NCBI RefSeq assembly: GCF_000262545.1
Contig: NZ_JH660660.1
Coordinates: forward strand, 644,975-708,974
From: Prevotella bivia DSM 20514
Lineage (GTDB): Bacteria; Bacteroidota; Bacteroidia; Bacteroidales; Bacteroidaceae
DNA length: 64,000 nt
Direction of reading: 5' to 3'
How positions within the stretch are numbered: the first letter of the stretch is position 1; the number at the start of each line of letters is the position of its first letter. Of the stretch, positions 51,510-59,811 are shown piece after piece. Made by a program: the position numbers and the translations under genes. The notes under the pieces are model-generated. The model was not told the origin of the DNA. It made no database searches and saw only the letters and a program-made list of their open reading frames with translations.

Positions 51510-52610
51510 TTAAGGTTTTGGACGATATTTCAGCCAACAAGAAATGGGATAATGATCGGAATTATTTATTGATTTATCCACCTTTGCTCCGTATGGTTCA
51601 AACTCGCTAGAAGCAAAAATATGGTCGATACGAAAATACATTTTACTTTTGTTATAACTAAACCCAAGTCCATTCCCACTCGAAGCATAACTATCAGTTA
51701 GCAAACCATTTATAACATCATGACTATAACTAATGGGGGTATCATTGAAGTCGCCACACAAGATCACTGGAGTTCCTTTGTCTAAATACTTCTTCACGTA
51801 TGCAGCAACAGCATCTACCTGTGGGGCACGCCGCATCATAGTTTTACCTAATTTATCAATCAATGATACCGATTTCCCTTTTGCTTTTTTCACTGCAACC
51901 TTACCATCAACCATCTCCGTAAAACTAGTTTTCTCCTCTTCAGTTAGTCCGTAACTTTCAAAATGGTTGTTAACAAGTAAGGTTTTTGTGCCATTTACAT
52001 CTAGCATATAGGCTACACTCATGTTTGAATGGGACGAATATGGGATGGAATCACGCGACAAAATAGGGAATTTACTAAGCAAAACCATGTTATCATCACC
52101 AGAATTACGCTTCACCATACGATCAATATACTTGTAATGTTTGCGTAAAGTATGCATTATATTTGGCTTTTTCGCCGTTTCTATCTTAGCTTCCTGCAAG
52201 CACACAATATCGGCTTTACTTCGGATAATATAATCGGCAATTGGATTTAGCTTACCTTCAACATCGTCCCACGTATCAAATAGATACACATTATACGACA
52301 AAATCTTAATCGCACCATGTGGTTTCTCCTTTGAAAGGTTGAAAGGACAATAGTTTCTGATAGGTCCGTAGCTAATGATAAGACCTAAGATGGGCAACCA
52401 AAGCATACGTTTTCGTATGAATACCCACAACACTATAAAGGCGATATTAGCGATTAAAACAAAGGGAAAACCTAAGCCTAAGGTTGCGATAATGGGATGA
52501 TCAACAGGGTTGATCCGCCCACTATACCCCACAATTAGTAACGCTATGACTGCTACAACATTTAAAACAACCAACGTTCTAAATGTTAGTTTCCTTAATG
52601 TTTTTAGCAC
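51510..52610 (-). CDS. Membrane-anchored endonuclease/exonuclease/phosphatase-family protein
   Basis: 366 residues from a GTG at 52610, chosen because AGAGGGG lies seven bases before it and the hydrophobic leader then starts at the N-terminus. A TTG at 52664 would overlap the rhomboid gene by 20 bp. Three membrane helices (about 10-85) precede an EEP domain: ILSYNVYLFD, VCLQEAK (metal Glu), LVNNHFES, ILCGDFND and NNSDHYPI (catalytic His). EEP enzymes cut phosphodiesters in nucleic acids, lipids or small molecules. The membrane form is common in Bacteroidetes, with unknown substrate. It follows the rhomboid gene directly. Confidence 0.85.
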   Translation of the reverse strand: MLKTLRKLTFRTLVVLNVVAVIALLIVGYSGRINPVDHPIIATLGLGFPFVLIANIAFIVLWVFIRKRMLWLPILGLIISYGPIRNYCPFNLSKEKPHGAIKILSYNVYLFDTWDDVEGKLNPIADYIIRSKADIVCLQEAKIETAKKPNIMHTLRKHYKYIDRMVKRNSGDDNMVLLSKFPILSRDSIPYSSHSNMSVAYMLDVNGTKTLLVNNHFESYGLTEEEKTSFTEMVDGKVAVKKAKGKSVSLIDKLGKTMMRRAPQVDAVAAYVKKYLDKGTPVILCGDFNDTPISYSHDVINGLLTDSYASSGNGLGFSYNKSKMYFRIDHIFASSEFEPYGAKVDKSINNSDHYPISCWLKYRPKP

Positions 52611-52644
52611 AACGATGCCCCTCTTTCTTCGTTTATTTTTGCGA

Positions 52645-53601
52645 TTAGTGCTTACTACTATCAAAAAGTCGTTGCTTTTCGGCTGGTGTTAAACTATCAT
52701 AGCCATTCTTTCGCACCTTATCAAGAATACGATCTATCTCTTCTTGTTCTTGCTTTTTACGAGCGTTGTAATCCCAATCGGTTTCCTTAGGTTGAGCATC
52801 TTGTGGCTGATTAAAGTTCCAATTATTGGTAAATCCTGTATTATTGTGCTGAGATGTTCTCCCTTTTCGTTGCTCCCAATTGTGCTTCATTTTATCAAAG
52901 AAGTCGCTACCGCTATTCATTCCAAAGTTATTATATCCTCCATAAGGGTGTTTCTTCCAATATTTTATAAGGATAAAGCCAAAGAGCATACCACCTAAAT
53001 GCGCCAAATGCGCCACACCATCGTTACTTGTTCCAAAGGCAGAGAACAACTCCATAGCCACCGATCCTACTATAATCCATTTGGCTTTAATAGGAACAGG
53101 AATAGGAATAATAAACATGCGTTCCTCTGGAAATAACATTCCGAAAGCTAAGAGTACTGCATAAATAGCTCCCGAAGCACCTACTGTAGTCCATAAGTTA
53201 AGATAAGCATCCATCGGTACTGCCTGTCCATACATTGAACCCGTATTATATGCGGCTAATCCCTCTATACTATAGCTAACAAACTGTGCTAACTCTTGGC
53301 AAAAACCTGCTCCTATTCCACACACAATGTAATAAAAAAGGAATTTCTTTGCTCCCCACACACGTTCTACTACCATACCAAACATCCAAAGCATAAACAT
53401 ATTCATAAGAATATGCATAAAGCCCGCATGCATAAACATATAAGTAACAAACTGCCATATATGGAAGTCAGACGCAAGAATAAAATGTAAACCAAAGGTT
53501 TTTGTCAGATCAATACCCGCTCTTTCAAAGACATAAGTGGCAATAAAAGCTATGATATTAATAAAAAGCAAATTCTTGGTTACTGTAGGAATATTACGCA
53601 T
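52645..53601 (-). CDS. Rhomboid-family intramembrane serine protease
   Basis: 318 residues; six helices in the first ~215 residues. Nucleophile S143 is in GASGAIYA (141-148); the partner His is in GVAHLAHLGG (H198 or H201). The WR-like loop appears as HIWQFVTYMFMHAGFMHILMN. A ~100-residue hydrophilic C-terminal tail (low complexity, Asn/Gln/Lys-rich) is soluble and ends near EKQRLFDSSKH. It cuts transmembrane helices of membrane proteins; the substrate is unknown. It is the first gene of a two-gene unit with the EEP protein. Confidence 0.92.
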   Translation of the reverse strand: MRNIPTVTKNLLFINIIAFIATYVFERAGIDLTKTFGLHFILASDFHIWQFVTYMFMHAGFMHILMNMFMLWMFGMVVERVWGAKKFLFYYIVCGIGAGFCQELAQFVSYSIEGLAAYNTGSMYGQAVPMDAYLNLWTTVGASGAIYAVLLAFGMLFPEERMFIIPIPVPIKAKWIIVGSVAMELFSAFGTSNDGVAHLAHLGGMLFGFILIKYWKKHPYGGYNNFGMNSGSDFFDKMKHNWEQRKGRTSQHNNTGFTNNWNFNQPQDAQPKETDWDYNARKKQEQEEIDRILDKVRKNGYDSLTPAEKQRLFDSSKH

Positions 53602-53779
53602 CAGTATCTTTTTAAAATTCTATCTATAAGTTTTTCTAAATCAGAGTATATCATTTTTATACGCCACAAAAATACAAAAAAAACACGTCTTAAAGTACTA
53701 TATATAGGGAATATGCCCTAATTTTCAGAATTTTCTACACTTTTCTTTAGAATTTATTTGCTTTTTAAAATGATTACCT

Positions 53780-53788
53780 TATATTTGC
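53780..53788 (+). promoter_or_regulatory. -7 box for the HU gene
   Basis: TATATTTGC, 55 bp upstream of the ATG; a fairly long leader for this genome. Confidence 0.55.
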
Positions 53789-53843
53789 AGCAACAAGCAA
53801 TTCTTATATCATACATTAATCATAAATTATAACTGAAAGAATT

Positions 53844-54119
53844 ATGAACAAATCAGAATTAATCGACCAAATCGCAGCAAGTAGCGATTTGAGCAAGGCA
53901 GATTCAAAGAAAGCACTAGATGCAACTATCAAGGCTATTAAAGAAGCTCTAGCAAAGGGTGATAAAATTCAACTAGTTGGCTTTGGTACATTTGCAGTAA
54001 ACGAGCGCCCTGCACGCGAAGGCATTAATCCTTCTACAAAGGAAAAGATCCAAATCGCTGCTAAGAAGGTTGCTAAGTTTAAGGCTGGTGCTGAACTAAC
54101 AGAGGCTATTAACAAGTAA
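53844..54119 (+). CDS. HU-family DNA-binding protein
   Basis: 91 residues, normal HU length. It starts MNKSELIDQIA, has the conserved GDKIQLVGFGTF beta turn, and the DNA-clamp arm follows (ERPAREGINPSTKEKIQI) with the terminal helix AKKVAKFKAGAEL. It bends DNA and compacts the nucleoid as a dimer. Single gene with its own promoter and terminator. Confidence 0.96.
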   Translation: MNKSELIDQIAASSDLSKADSKKALDATIKAIKEALAKGDKIQLVGFGTFAVNERPAREGINPSTKEKIQIAAKKVAKFKAGAELTEAINK

Positions 54120-54144
54120 TTTGTTAAGAATTCGGATAAAAATC

Positions 54145-54172
54145 AAGGCAACCTCATTGGGTTGCCTTTTTT
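54145..54172 (+). terminator. Terminator of the HU gene
   Basis: AAGGCAACC/GGTTGCCTT stem (9 bp) with a 6-nt loop, followed by TTTTTTG. Confidence 0.85.
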
Positions 54173-54379
54173 GTTTCCAGTATAATTTAACGATAAATCT
54201 TCCTAAGCTATCTTACATTTTCCTATTTCAATAATAACCACCCTTAGAATAGTTTATAAAGAATAGCATCGCTGCCGACATTAAGTTAATACTCTTTAAA
54301 ATAACTCTTAATTCAAAGAAGAGTGTACAAAGATAGTTAAACTCATACATAAATCGTTTGCGATAATAGAACTATTACG

Positions 54380-54388
54380 TATCTTTGC
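54380..54388 (+). promoter_or_regulatory. -7 box for gpx
   Basis: TATCTTTGC, 45 bp upstream of the ATG. Confidence 0.6.
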
Positions 54389-54433
54389 ATAAAGCAAAAA
54401 CGATCATTTTATAACATTATAAATAAAAGAAAT

Positions 54434-54982
54434 ATGGCAACAGTTTACGATTTCAATCTTCGCGACAAAAAGAACAACGAAGTAAGTCTTTCTGAATATA
54501 AAGGCAAGGTTCTTCTCATCATCAATACAGCAACAGAATGTGGCTTCACTCCACAATACGAAGAACTAGAAGCAATGTACAAACGCCTAAAGGGTCAGGG
54601 TCTTGAAATCCTAGATATTCCTTGTAATCAGTTCGGTGGTCAAGCCCCAGGTACTGACGAAGAGATTAAAGAGTTCTGCTCTTTGAAGTTCGGTACAGAC
54701 TTCCCACAATTCAAGAAGTCTGAGGTTAATGGTGAAAACGAATTACCTCTTTACACTTTCTTGAAAGCTCAGAAAGGTTTTGTTGATTTCGATATGGATC
54801 ATAAGATTGCTCCTATTTTGGTTGAAATCTATGACAAGCAGGATCCAGAATGGCGCAAGAAGAGCGACATTAAGTGGAACTTCACTAAGTTTTTAGTAGA
54901 TCGCGAGGGTAACGTAGTTGAGCGTTTTGAGCCAACTCACGACATCGCTGATGTAGAAAGCAAGGTAAAAAACTTGTTGTAA
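54434..54982 (+). CDS. Glutathione peroxidase-family thiol peroxidase
   Basis: 182 residues. The catalytic residue is Cys36 (NTATECGFTPQY), not selenocysteine. The remaining tetrad comes from IPCNQFGGQ (Gln) and DIKWNFTKFLVD (Trp, Asn). Cys-type members in bacteria usually take electrons from thioredoxin rather than glutathione. It reduces hydrogen peroxide and organic peroxides in the cytosol. Single gene with promoter and terminator. Confidence 0.93.
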   Translation: MATVYDFNLRDKKNNEVSLSEYKGKVLLIINTATECGFTPQYEELEAMYKRLKGQGLEILDIPCNQFGGQAPGTDEEIKEFCSLKFGTDFPQFKKSEVNGENELPLYTFLKAQKGFVDFDMDHKIAPILVEIYDKQDPEWRKKSDIKWNFTKFLVDREGNVVERFEPTHDIADVESKVKNLL

Positions 54983-54994
54983 GGATAACATTTT

Positions 54995-55026
54995 ATAAGG
55001 TCTCATCTAGCCCAAGGTGAGACCTT
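54995..55026 (+). terminator. Terminator of gpx
   Basis: Perfect 10-bp stem TAAGGTCTCA/TGAGACCTTA, 12-nt loop; only a weak T tail follows. Confidence 0.6.
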
Positions 55027-55149
55027 ACACCATTATAAAAGTCCTGCCATTTCTCGTTTCTTTCCCATTTAAGTACGCTTGACAGGGCTTTTTTCGTATA
55101 TTCACACCAATTTATTAACAAAATATTTTGTGAAATACTAAAAATATAG

Positions 55150-55158
55150 TATCTTTGC
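55150..55158 (+). promoter_or_regulatory. -7 box for tRNA-Gln
   Basis: TATCTTTGC, 10 bp before the tRNA 5' end. Confidence 0.65.
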
Positions 55159-55167
55159 ACCCGCAAT

Positions 55168-55238
55168 TGTCCTATGGTGTAATGGTAGCACTACAGTTTT
55201 TGGTTCTGTCAGTGGTGGTTCGAATCCGCCTGGGACAA
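55168..55238 (+). tRNA. tRNA-Gln (anticodon TTG)
   Basis: 71 nt. The anticodon loop TTTTGGT gives TTG. Acceptor stem TGTCCTA/TGGGACA, discriminator A; T arm GGTGGTTCGAATCCGCC. CCA is not encoded. Confidence 0.93.
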
Positions 55239-55242
55239 CTTA

Positions 55243-55277
55243 AAAAAGCGCGATGTTAAACACATCGCGCTTTTTTT
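55243..55277 (+). terminator. Terminator of tRNA-Gln
   Basis: AAAAAGCGCGATGT pairs with ACATCGCGCTTTTT around a tiny loop; a run of T follows. The CDF gene begins 30 bp later. Confidence 0.85.
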
Positions 55278-55307
55278 ATTAAGTAAAGACAAACAAAAAC
55301 AAGAAAA

Positions 55308-56273
55308 ATGGAGAATAAGAAATCGCATGGTATGATAAGTGTCATTGCAGCACTAGGAGCTAATATTCTTGTAACCATATCCAAATTTGTGGGCTATCTT
55401 GTCTCAGGCTCAACAGCTATGATGAATGAAACCATTCACAGTATTGTAGACTGCGGTAACCAGATATTGTTATTAGTGGGCGACAAACAAGCTAAAAAGG
55501 GAGTCAGTAAAAACCATCCCTTTGGACAAGCACGCGCCAAATATTTTTATAGCATTGTTGTTGCTATGATGTTATTTTTTGCTGGTGGTGCGCTCGGCGT
55601 TATGGAAGCTACCCAAAAGCTATTTCATCCCGAACACAGTGTCGAAAATATATGGCTCGTGATGAGTATTTTACTCTTCGGAATGGTAGTAGAAAGTTTT
55701 AGCCTGCGCATTGCTTTCAAAGAAATTAAAGAGCTGAACACCGAAAAATTACCACTATTCAAGTTCTTAAAAGAGAGCCGACATAGCGAAATCCTCATTA
55801 TATTTGCCGAAGATACCTGTGCTGTGGTGGGCTTAATCATTGCAATGGCAGGTACCATCCTTACCCATATAACAGGCAATGCCATGTTTGATGCTGCATC
55901 AGGTTTGCTCATCGGACTCATGCTTTGTATGGCTGCACTCTTCCTTGCACGCGAATTTTATAGCTTATTGATAGGCGAAAGTATGACCCAAAAGGATCTT
56001 ACTGTCTTGCATTGCGCCTTTGAACGTAGCGAGATCAACAAGCTTATCAATGTTAAAACAATCCACCTCTCACCCACCGACATTCTCGTTACAGCGAAAA
56101 TAGAGTTTACTTCTGCCGCACAAGACCACGCCTCTACCATCATCAATGACATTGAGAACAATATCCGACATAGCTTCCCGAAATATAAACTCTATATTTA
56201 CATAGAAACCGATACCTTCGAGAATAACTATAAGGAGAAGCACACCTTAGATTATGGAACTAGCAAAGCATAG
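55308..56273 (+). CDS. Cation diffusion facilitator family transporter
   Basis: 321 residues. Six helices; the metal site residues appear as HSIVDCGNQ (H-x3-D in helix 2) and AEDTCAVVGL (helix 5). A cytoplasmic C-terminal domain follows (about 215-310; VKTIHLSPTDILVTAKIEF). CDF proteins export divalent metals such as Zn2+, Fe2+ or Mn2+ against protons. The helix-5 motif ExxCA differs from the H-x3-D of zinc exporters, so the metal is open. Confidence 0.88.
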   Translation: MENKKSHGMISVIAALGANILVTISKFVGYLVSGSTAMMNETIHSIVDCGNQILLLVGDKQAKKGVSKNHPFGQARAKYFYSIVVAMMLFFAGGALGVMEATQKLFHPEHSVENIWLVMSILLFGMVVESFSLRIAFKEIKELNTEKLPLFKFLKESRHSEILIIFAEDTCAVVGLIIAMAGTILTHITGNAMFDAASGLLIGLMLCMAALFLAREFYSLLIGESMTQKDLTVLHCAFERSEINKLINVKTIHLSPTDILVTAKIEFTSAAQDHASTIINDIENNIRHSFPKYKLYIYIETDTFENNYKEKHTLDYGTSKA

Positions 56274-56373
56274 CCCCATTGATAAATGAGCTAAAGAAAC
56301 GAAAGGAATAACAATCGAAAAACAGTTATACAAAAGCCTCTTTACACTATAAACCAACGAGAAAATCTTAAAA

Positions 56374-56410
56374 CCCATATCCCAATTATCAGAGGGATGT
56401 GGGCTTTTTT
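56374..56410 (+). terminator. Terminator of the CDF gene
   Basis: CCCATATCCC/GGGATGTGGG (10 bp with one G-U, 10-nt loop) followed by CTTTTTTC. Confidence 0.75.
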
Positions 56411-56446
56411 CTACGCTAACCACGCAACAAAATCACAATAAATGAG

Positions 56447-56455
56447 TATCTTTGC
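56447..56455 (+). promoter_or_regulatory. -7 box for the membrane-bound regulator
   Basis: TATCTTTGC, 30 bp before the ATG at 56486. Confidence 0.6.
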
Positions 56456-56485
56456 CCAACAGATAACTATTTAAAGCAATAGCTT

Positions 56486-57220
56486 ATGAAATCTTATCAC
56501 GCACTCATTGTCTTTCTACTACTAGCGTTATCAGCATCCATAACAAGTGTTCATAGTTACAAAGTGGCTAAAAACATCATCATTACGGATATGAACCAAG
56601 CGTTAGAGCAGACCCTCGCCCACAAAACAGTGGCATGGATTACGCCCGATACCATCCAAAACTATAAGCAAAACTTAAAGATAGAGGCTCTGAAAAACGA
56701 GTCGTTTATTACTTATGCGCAAACAGCTACACCACAAACACTATGCAGTAAACCGATGATATGGAAAGAACAAACCGCCAAACCGATAGCTTTCCAATCG
56801 TATGCCACCTGCTCTTTCGCCACCATTTGGAAACTTTCTGATCAACGATCATCGGCTTTTTTCTGTTTGCTCCTTATGCTGTGGACAACAGCCTATGCCT
56901 TTTGGCACAGAAAGCAAAAAAACACCCAACCCATTATCGGCACACTTGTCTATGCTAAAGACAAACAATGCTTCATAGGAATACACCATGAAACAATCCG
57001 TTTCACACCAATGCAAACCGAATTGATGCAACTTTTCCTTTCTACACCCGACCTCAAGCTATCTAAACAAACTATATGCGACCATTTGTGGCATAAAAAG
57101 CCCGATGCTAGCGACACGCTTTACACACTTGTTCGCCGACTCCGTCTTACCCTTCAAGAGCATGCAAAATGTACCATTTCATCGGATAATAAAGGGTATT
57201 ACGAACTAAAACAGCTCTAA
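56486..57220 (+). CDS. Membrane-tethered winged-helix transcriptional regulator
   Basis: 244 residues. Helix 1 at 6-24; a periplasmic segment of about 98 residues with two Cys (C87, C109); helix 2 at 123-140; then a cytoplasmic linker and an OmpR/PhoB-type winged helix (about 152-243; IRFTPMQTELMQLFL, LSKQTICDHLW, DTLYTLVRRLRLTL, SDNKGYYEL). It resembles ToxR/CadC one-component sensors but in reverse order, with the DNA-binding domain at the C-terminus. No kinase or receiver is present. It precedes an outer-membrane barrel gene on the same strand with a terminator in between, so the barrel gene may be its target. Confidence 0.82.
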   Translation: MKSYHALIVFLLLALSASITSVHSYKVAKNIIITDMNQALEQTLAHKTVAWITPDTIQNYKQNLKIEALKNESFITYAQTATPQTLCSKPMIWKEQTAKPIAFQSYATCSFATIWKLSDQRSSAFFCLLLMLWTTAYAFWHRKQKNTQPIIGTLVYAKDKQCFIGIHHETIRFTPMQTELMQLFLSTPDLKLSKQTICDHLWHKKPDASDTLYTLVRRLRLTLQEHAKCTISSDNKGYYELKQL

Positions 57221-57227
57221 CATACAT

Positions 57228-57269
57228 AGGCTGATAATGGAATGTCAGACCATTGTCAGCCTCTTTTTT
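57228..57269 (+). terminator. Terminator between regulator and barrel genes
   Basis: AGGCTGATAATGG pairs with CCATTGTCAGCCT (13 bp, one G-U, 9-nt loop) and is followed by CTTTTTTT. Confidence 0.85.
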
Positions 57270-57291
57270 TGCCCTTTCATTTCTGACAATC

Positions 57292-57300
57292 TATCTTTGC
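57292..57300 (+). promoter_or_regulatory. -7 box for the outer-membrane barrel gene
   Basis: TATCTTTGC, 26 bp before the ATG at 57327; it shows that upstream codons of the open frame (from 57237) are not translated from this transcript. Confidence 0.65.
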
Positions 57301-57326
57301 TACACAAAACCATAAACATTGCAAAG

Positions 57327-59390
57327 ATGAAAAATATTTTATTCCTAATCACTTATCTCGTAATGACTATTCATGCCACTGCCCAAGAAACAAAAAAGCA
57401 GGTGGCTGATAGCACAAAAACCGTCGTTCTTAACGAAGTAACTGTAGCCGCAACTAAAACCATTGATAAACCAGACGGCACACTTTACATTCCTTCTATA
57501 GCACAAACGGAGGCTTCCAAAAATGGATATGGCTTGCTTGCCAAACTTCATCTACCACAGATACGCATCGACGAAGCCTTACATACCATCACCGCACTCA
57601 ACCATAAGGGCTATATTCAGATACGTATCAATGGTATTATCTCATCGGAAGCAGAACTACTAAGTATGAATCCTAAACTTGTAAAGAGTGTCCATTTTAT
57701 AGACAATCCCGGTGTACGCTATGGAGAAGATGTAGGCTATGTGATAGACATTAAGACCATAAAGACTGCTATGGGTGGAAGTGTGGGTATTCATCTGTCC
57801 AATTCGCTCACAGCAATTAATGGTAAGAACGCTGTGTATGCTAAGACAAACTATAAAAACTCTGAATTTAGCCTTAACTATACTTTCGACTACCGCCACT
57901 TTAAGCATATCAAAGAGAACGAAATAGCTTCTTTCCTTTTCAATGATAATACTATCCACACTATCGAACACCATACAACGGAGGACAGGACGAAGTTTGC
58001 TAACAATAGTATCGAGCTAAAATACAACCTTGCCGACTCGGCTTCGTACGTTTTTCAAGCCACACTTTCTGCCGATTTCCAGCATCGTCCAAACAATTAT
58101 CAGCGGTATGACATCGTGGAAGATGGGAGTTTTATCAATGGTTTTAGCAACATTACAACCAAGAGTTTATCGCCGAGCTTAGATCTATATTTCTTCCATA
58201 AACTCAGCAAGCAGCAGAGTATCACTGCTAATGTGGTGGGAACAAAGATACAAACTAATAGTAGGAACGAACTAAACGAGGGTGAACCCTACCTATATAA
58301 TGTGAAAGGTAACACCTATTCGCTTTTCTCTGAACTCATATACGAAAACCAACTAAAGCCCTTTACACTATCTGTTGGGCTGAATAATAGTCTCAAGTAT
58401 TTCAACAACGAATATACGCACGATGTACTTTCCATAAACAAAATGCACCATACACGCACCTATTTCTTTACTGAAATAAAAAAACAATGGGATAAGTGGG
58501 GATATTCTTTGGGTATGGGGTTAGCCAATGTGTATTACACGCAGGGTGCGTCGACTTATAATTATTGGCTGCCCCGCCCTAAGCTTTCGCTAAATTATCA
58601 CTTCAATAAGCAATGGTCGGTGCGCTATAGTTTTGAAATGTCCGATCACGTTTCCCAAATAGCGATGATCAGCGATACCAAAGTGAGAACAAGCAAAATG
58701 GAATGGAACGTAGGAAATCCTAATATTCGCCCATCACACCGTATAGAACAGTTTCTTACTTTGTCGTATAACAGCCCTCGCATGATGAACAACCTCGTAC
58801 TAAATGCCCGCCTCAATCATCGTCCTAACATGGGTAAATATGTACGCACAGCCGATAATCAATTCTTATATATACAAGATAACCAGCATTATATCCATAT
58901 GTTTTATGCAAACAACAATACTACCTTACGCTTCATTCCTGATGTGTTGGAAGCGAGTATTGGTGTAGGTGTATATCGTTTTATAAACAAAGGCGATGAC
59001 TATACCCACAATCTCACGGCTTTTAACGGACAAATTGGTATAGATGCTTACCTCGGGAAATGGACAATTTCTGCCTATGTAGACAATGGTTGGTCGTTTA
59101 TAGAGGGCGAAAGAAAGGCTGACAATCTCTTGGCTGCATATATAGGAGCTAGCTATCAAGTAGGAAATTGTATGTTTTCACTCTATATCCAAAATCCATT
59201 TATGCACAACCCTACGCTTTCACAATACCATTTGCTCAACCAATATGTGAAGAAAGATCATAGCATTAGTGGCAAGGAGTTTGGTAATCTCATCAACTTT
59301 AGCTTTTCGTGGAATATGGATTTTGGACGAAAAGGTAAGGAAACTCGCCAAAGACAAACGCATAAAGACACAGATACAGGCATTATGTAA
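57327..59390 (+). CDS. Outer-membrane beta-barrel protein (TonB-receptor-like, no carboxypeptidase-like repeat)
   Basis: 687 residues from MKNILFLITYLVMTIHATAQ, a clear signal peptide. Residues ~35-150 resemble a receptor plug (VVLNEVTVAATKTI, IQIRINGIISS, VKSVHFIDNPGVRYG). The rest is a large barrel of alternating aromatic strands (FSLNYTFDYRHF, NVYYTQGASTYNYWLPRPKL, NPNIRPSHRIEQFLTLSYN) ending in FSWNMDFG and a hydrophilic tail. It resembles the outer-membrane protein beta-barrel family (OMP_b-brl_3) more than nutrient-specific SusC receptors. A TonB box cannot be seen clearly. The cargo is unknown. It follows the membrane-bound regulator but has its own promoter. Confidence 0.85.
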   Translation: MKNILFLITYLVMTIHATAQETKKQVADSTKTVVLNEVTVAATKTIDKPDGTLYIPSIAQTEASKNGYGLLAKLHLPQIRIDEALHTITALNHKGYIQIRINGIISSEAELLSMNPKLVKSVHFIDNPGVRYGEDVGYVIDIKTIKTAMGGSVGIHLSNSLTAINGKNAVYAKTNYKNSEFSLNYTFDYRHFKHIKENEIASFLFNDNTIHTIEHHTTEDRTKFANNSIELKYNLADSASYVFQATLSADFQHRPNNYQRYDIVEDGSFINGFSNITTKSLSPSLDLYFFHKLSKQQSITANVVGTKIQTNSRNELNEGEPYLYNVKGNTYSLFSELIYENQLKPFTLSVGLNNSLKYFNNEYTHDVLSINKMHHTRTYFFTEIKKQWDKWGYSLGMGLANVYYTQGASTYNYWLPRPKLSLNYHFNKQWSVRYSFEMSDHVSQIAMISDTKVRTSKMEWNVGNPNIRPSHRIEQFLTLSYNSPRMMNNLVLNARLNHRPNMGKYVRTADNQFLYIQDNQHYIHMFYANNNTTLRFIPDVLEASIGVGVYRFINKGDDYTHNLTAFNGQIGIDAYLGKWTISAYVDNGWSFIEGERKADNLLAAYIGASYQVGNCMFSLYIQNPFMHNPTLSQYHLLNQYVKKDHSISGKEFGNLINFSFSWNMDFGRKGKETRQRQTHKDTDTGIM

Positions 59391-59415
59391 CGGCTCAACT
59401 CTTGTGAATGGCATA

Positions 59416-59613
59416 ATAATAGATAACCTTTAAAGAGCTAATATACAATCTTTTAAAGAGTAAAACATAACCTTTAACGCATTTAAAGGTTATGTTTTTA
59501 CTTGAAAAATAATTTATTTTTAAGGCTAAAATAAATTAAAAACGAATCAAAAATAAATTATTTTTCCTCGTAAAAGATAGCCTTTTTACAGATAAAAGGC
59601 TACTAACTACTAT
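59416..59613. repeat. 22-bp-period palindromic array (9 units in exact register)
   Basis: Unit starts 59416, 59438, 59460, 59482, 59504, 59526, 59548, 59570 and 59592. Outer units are of the GTAAAAGATA/GCCTTTTTAC type, the three inner ones (59504-59569) of the AAAAATAAATTATTTTT type. Each is an imperfect palindrome of about 19 bp plus 3 bp spacer. Confidence 0.85.
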
Positions 59614-59697
59614 TTAAAACATAAGCTCTGACCACTTAAAGTATGCCTTTGCATCTTAGCAAGTATCTACTGACAAAAGCTATATTTTGCCAAACAT

Positions 59698-59768
59698 TTG
59701 GTGGAAAACGGCAAAATGCGAAAATAAATTTGGTGGAAAATGGCAAATAGGCTAAAAAAATTTGGTGG
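59698..59768 (+). repeat. Three direct repeats TTTGGTGG upstream of the ATPase gene
   Basis: TTTGGTGG at 59698, 59730 and 59761 (spacing 32 and 31 bp); the first two continue as GAAAA(C/T)GGCAAA. The first copy is also part of CCAAA-N2-TTTGG. Regularly spaced copies next to a promoter can be operator sites; no regulator is known. Confidence 0.7.
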
Positions 59769-59811
59769 GAATAGCTGTTTTGCGTATCTTAGTGGCATAA
59801 AAGTAAGAAGT

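Larger units (their letters stand above)
54120..54433. other. 314-bp intergenic region between HU and gpx
   Basis: HU terminator, then AT-rich sequence with no clear structure, then the gpx promoter box at 54380-54388. Confidence 0.7.
59391..59811. other. 421-bp intergenic region
   Basis: This contains the best 22-bp-period palindrome array (59416-59613) and a three-copy TTTGGTGG repeat (59698-59768) just ahead of the ATPase gene. No gene is seen. Confidence 0.8.

Noticed and set aside
54434..54982. Selenocysteine glutathione peroxidase
   Set aside because: The catalytic codon is TGT (Cys36) and there is no in-frame TGA or SECIS-like need.
57237..57326. Earlier start for the barrel protein
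   Set aside because: It starts within the preceding terminator and upstream of the promoter box; the signal peptide begins at 57327.
59740..59811. Earlier start for the DUF4143 ATPase
   Set aside because: These codons translate the TTTGGTGG repeat DNA; the protein-like sequence starts at 59812.
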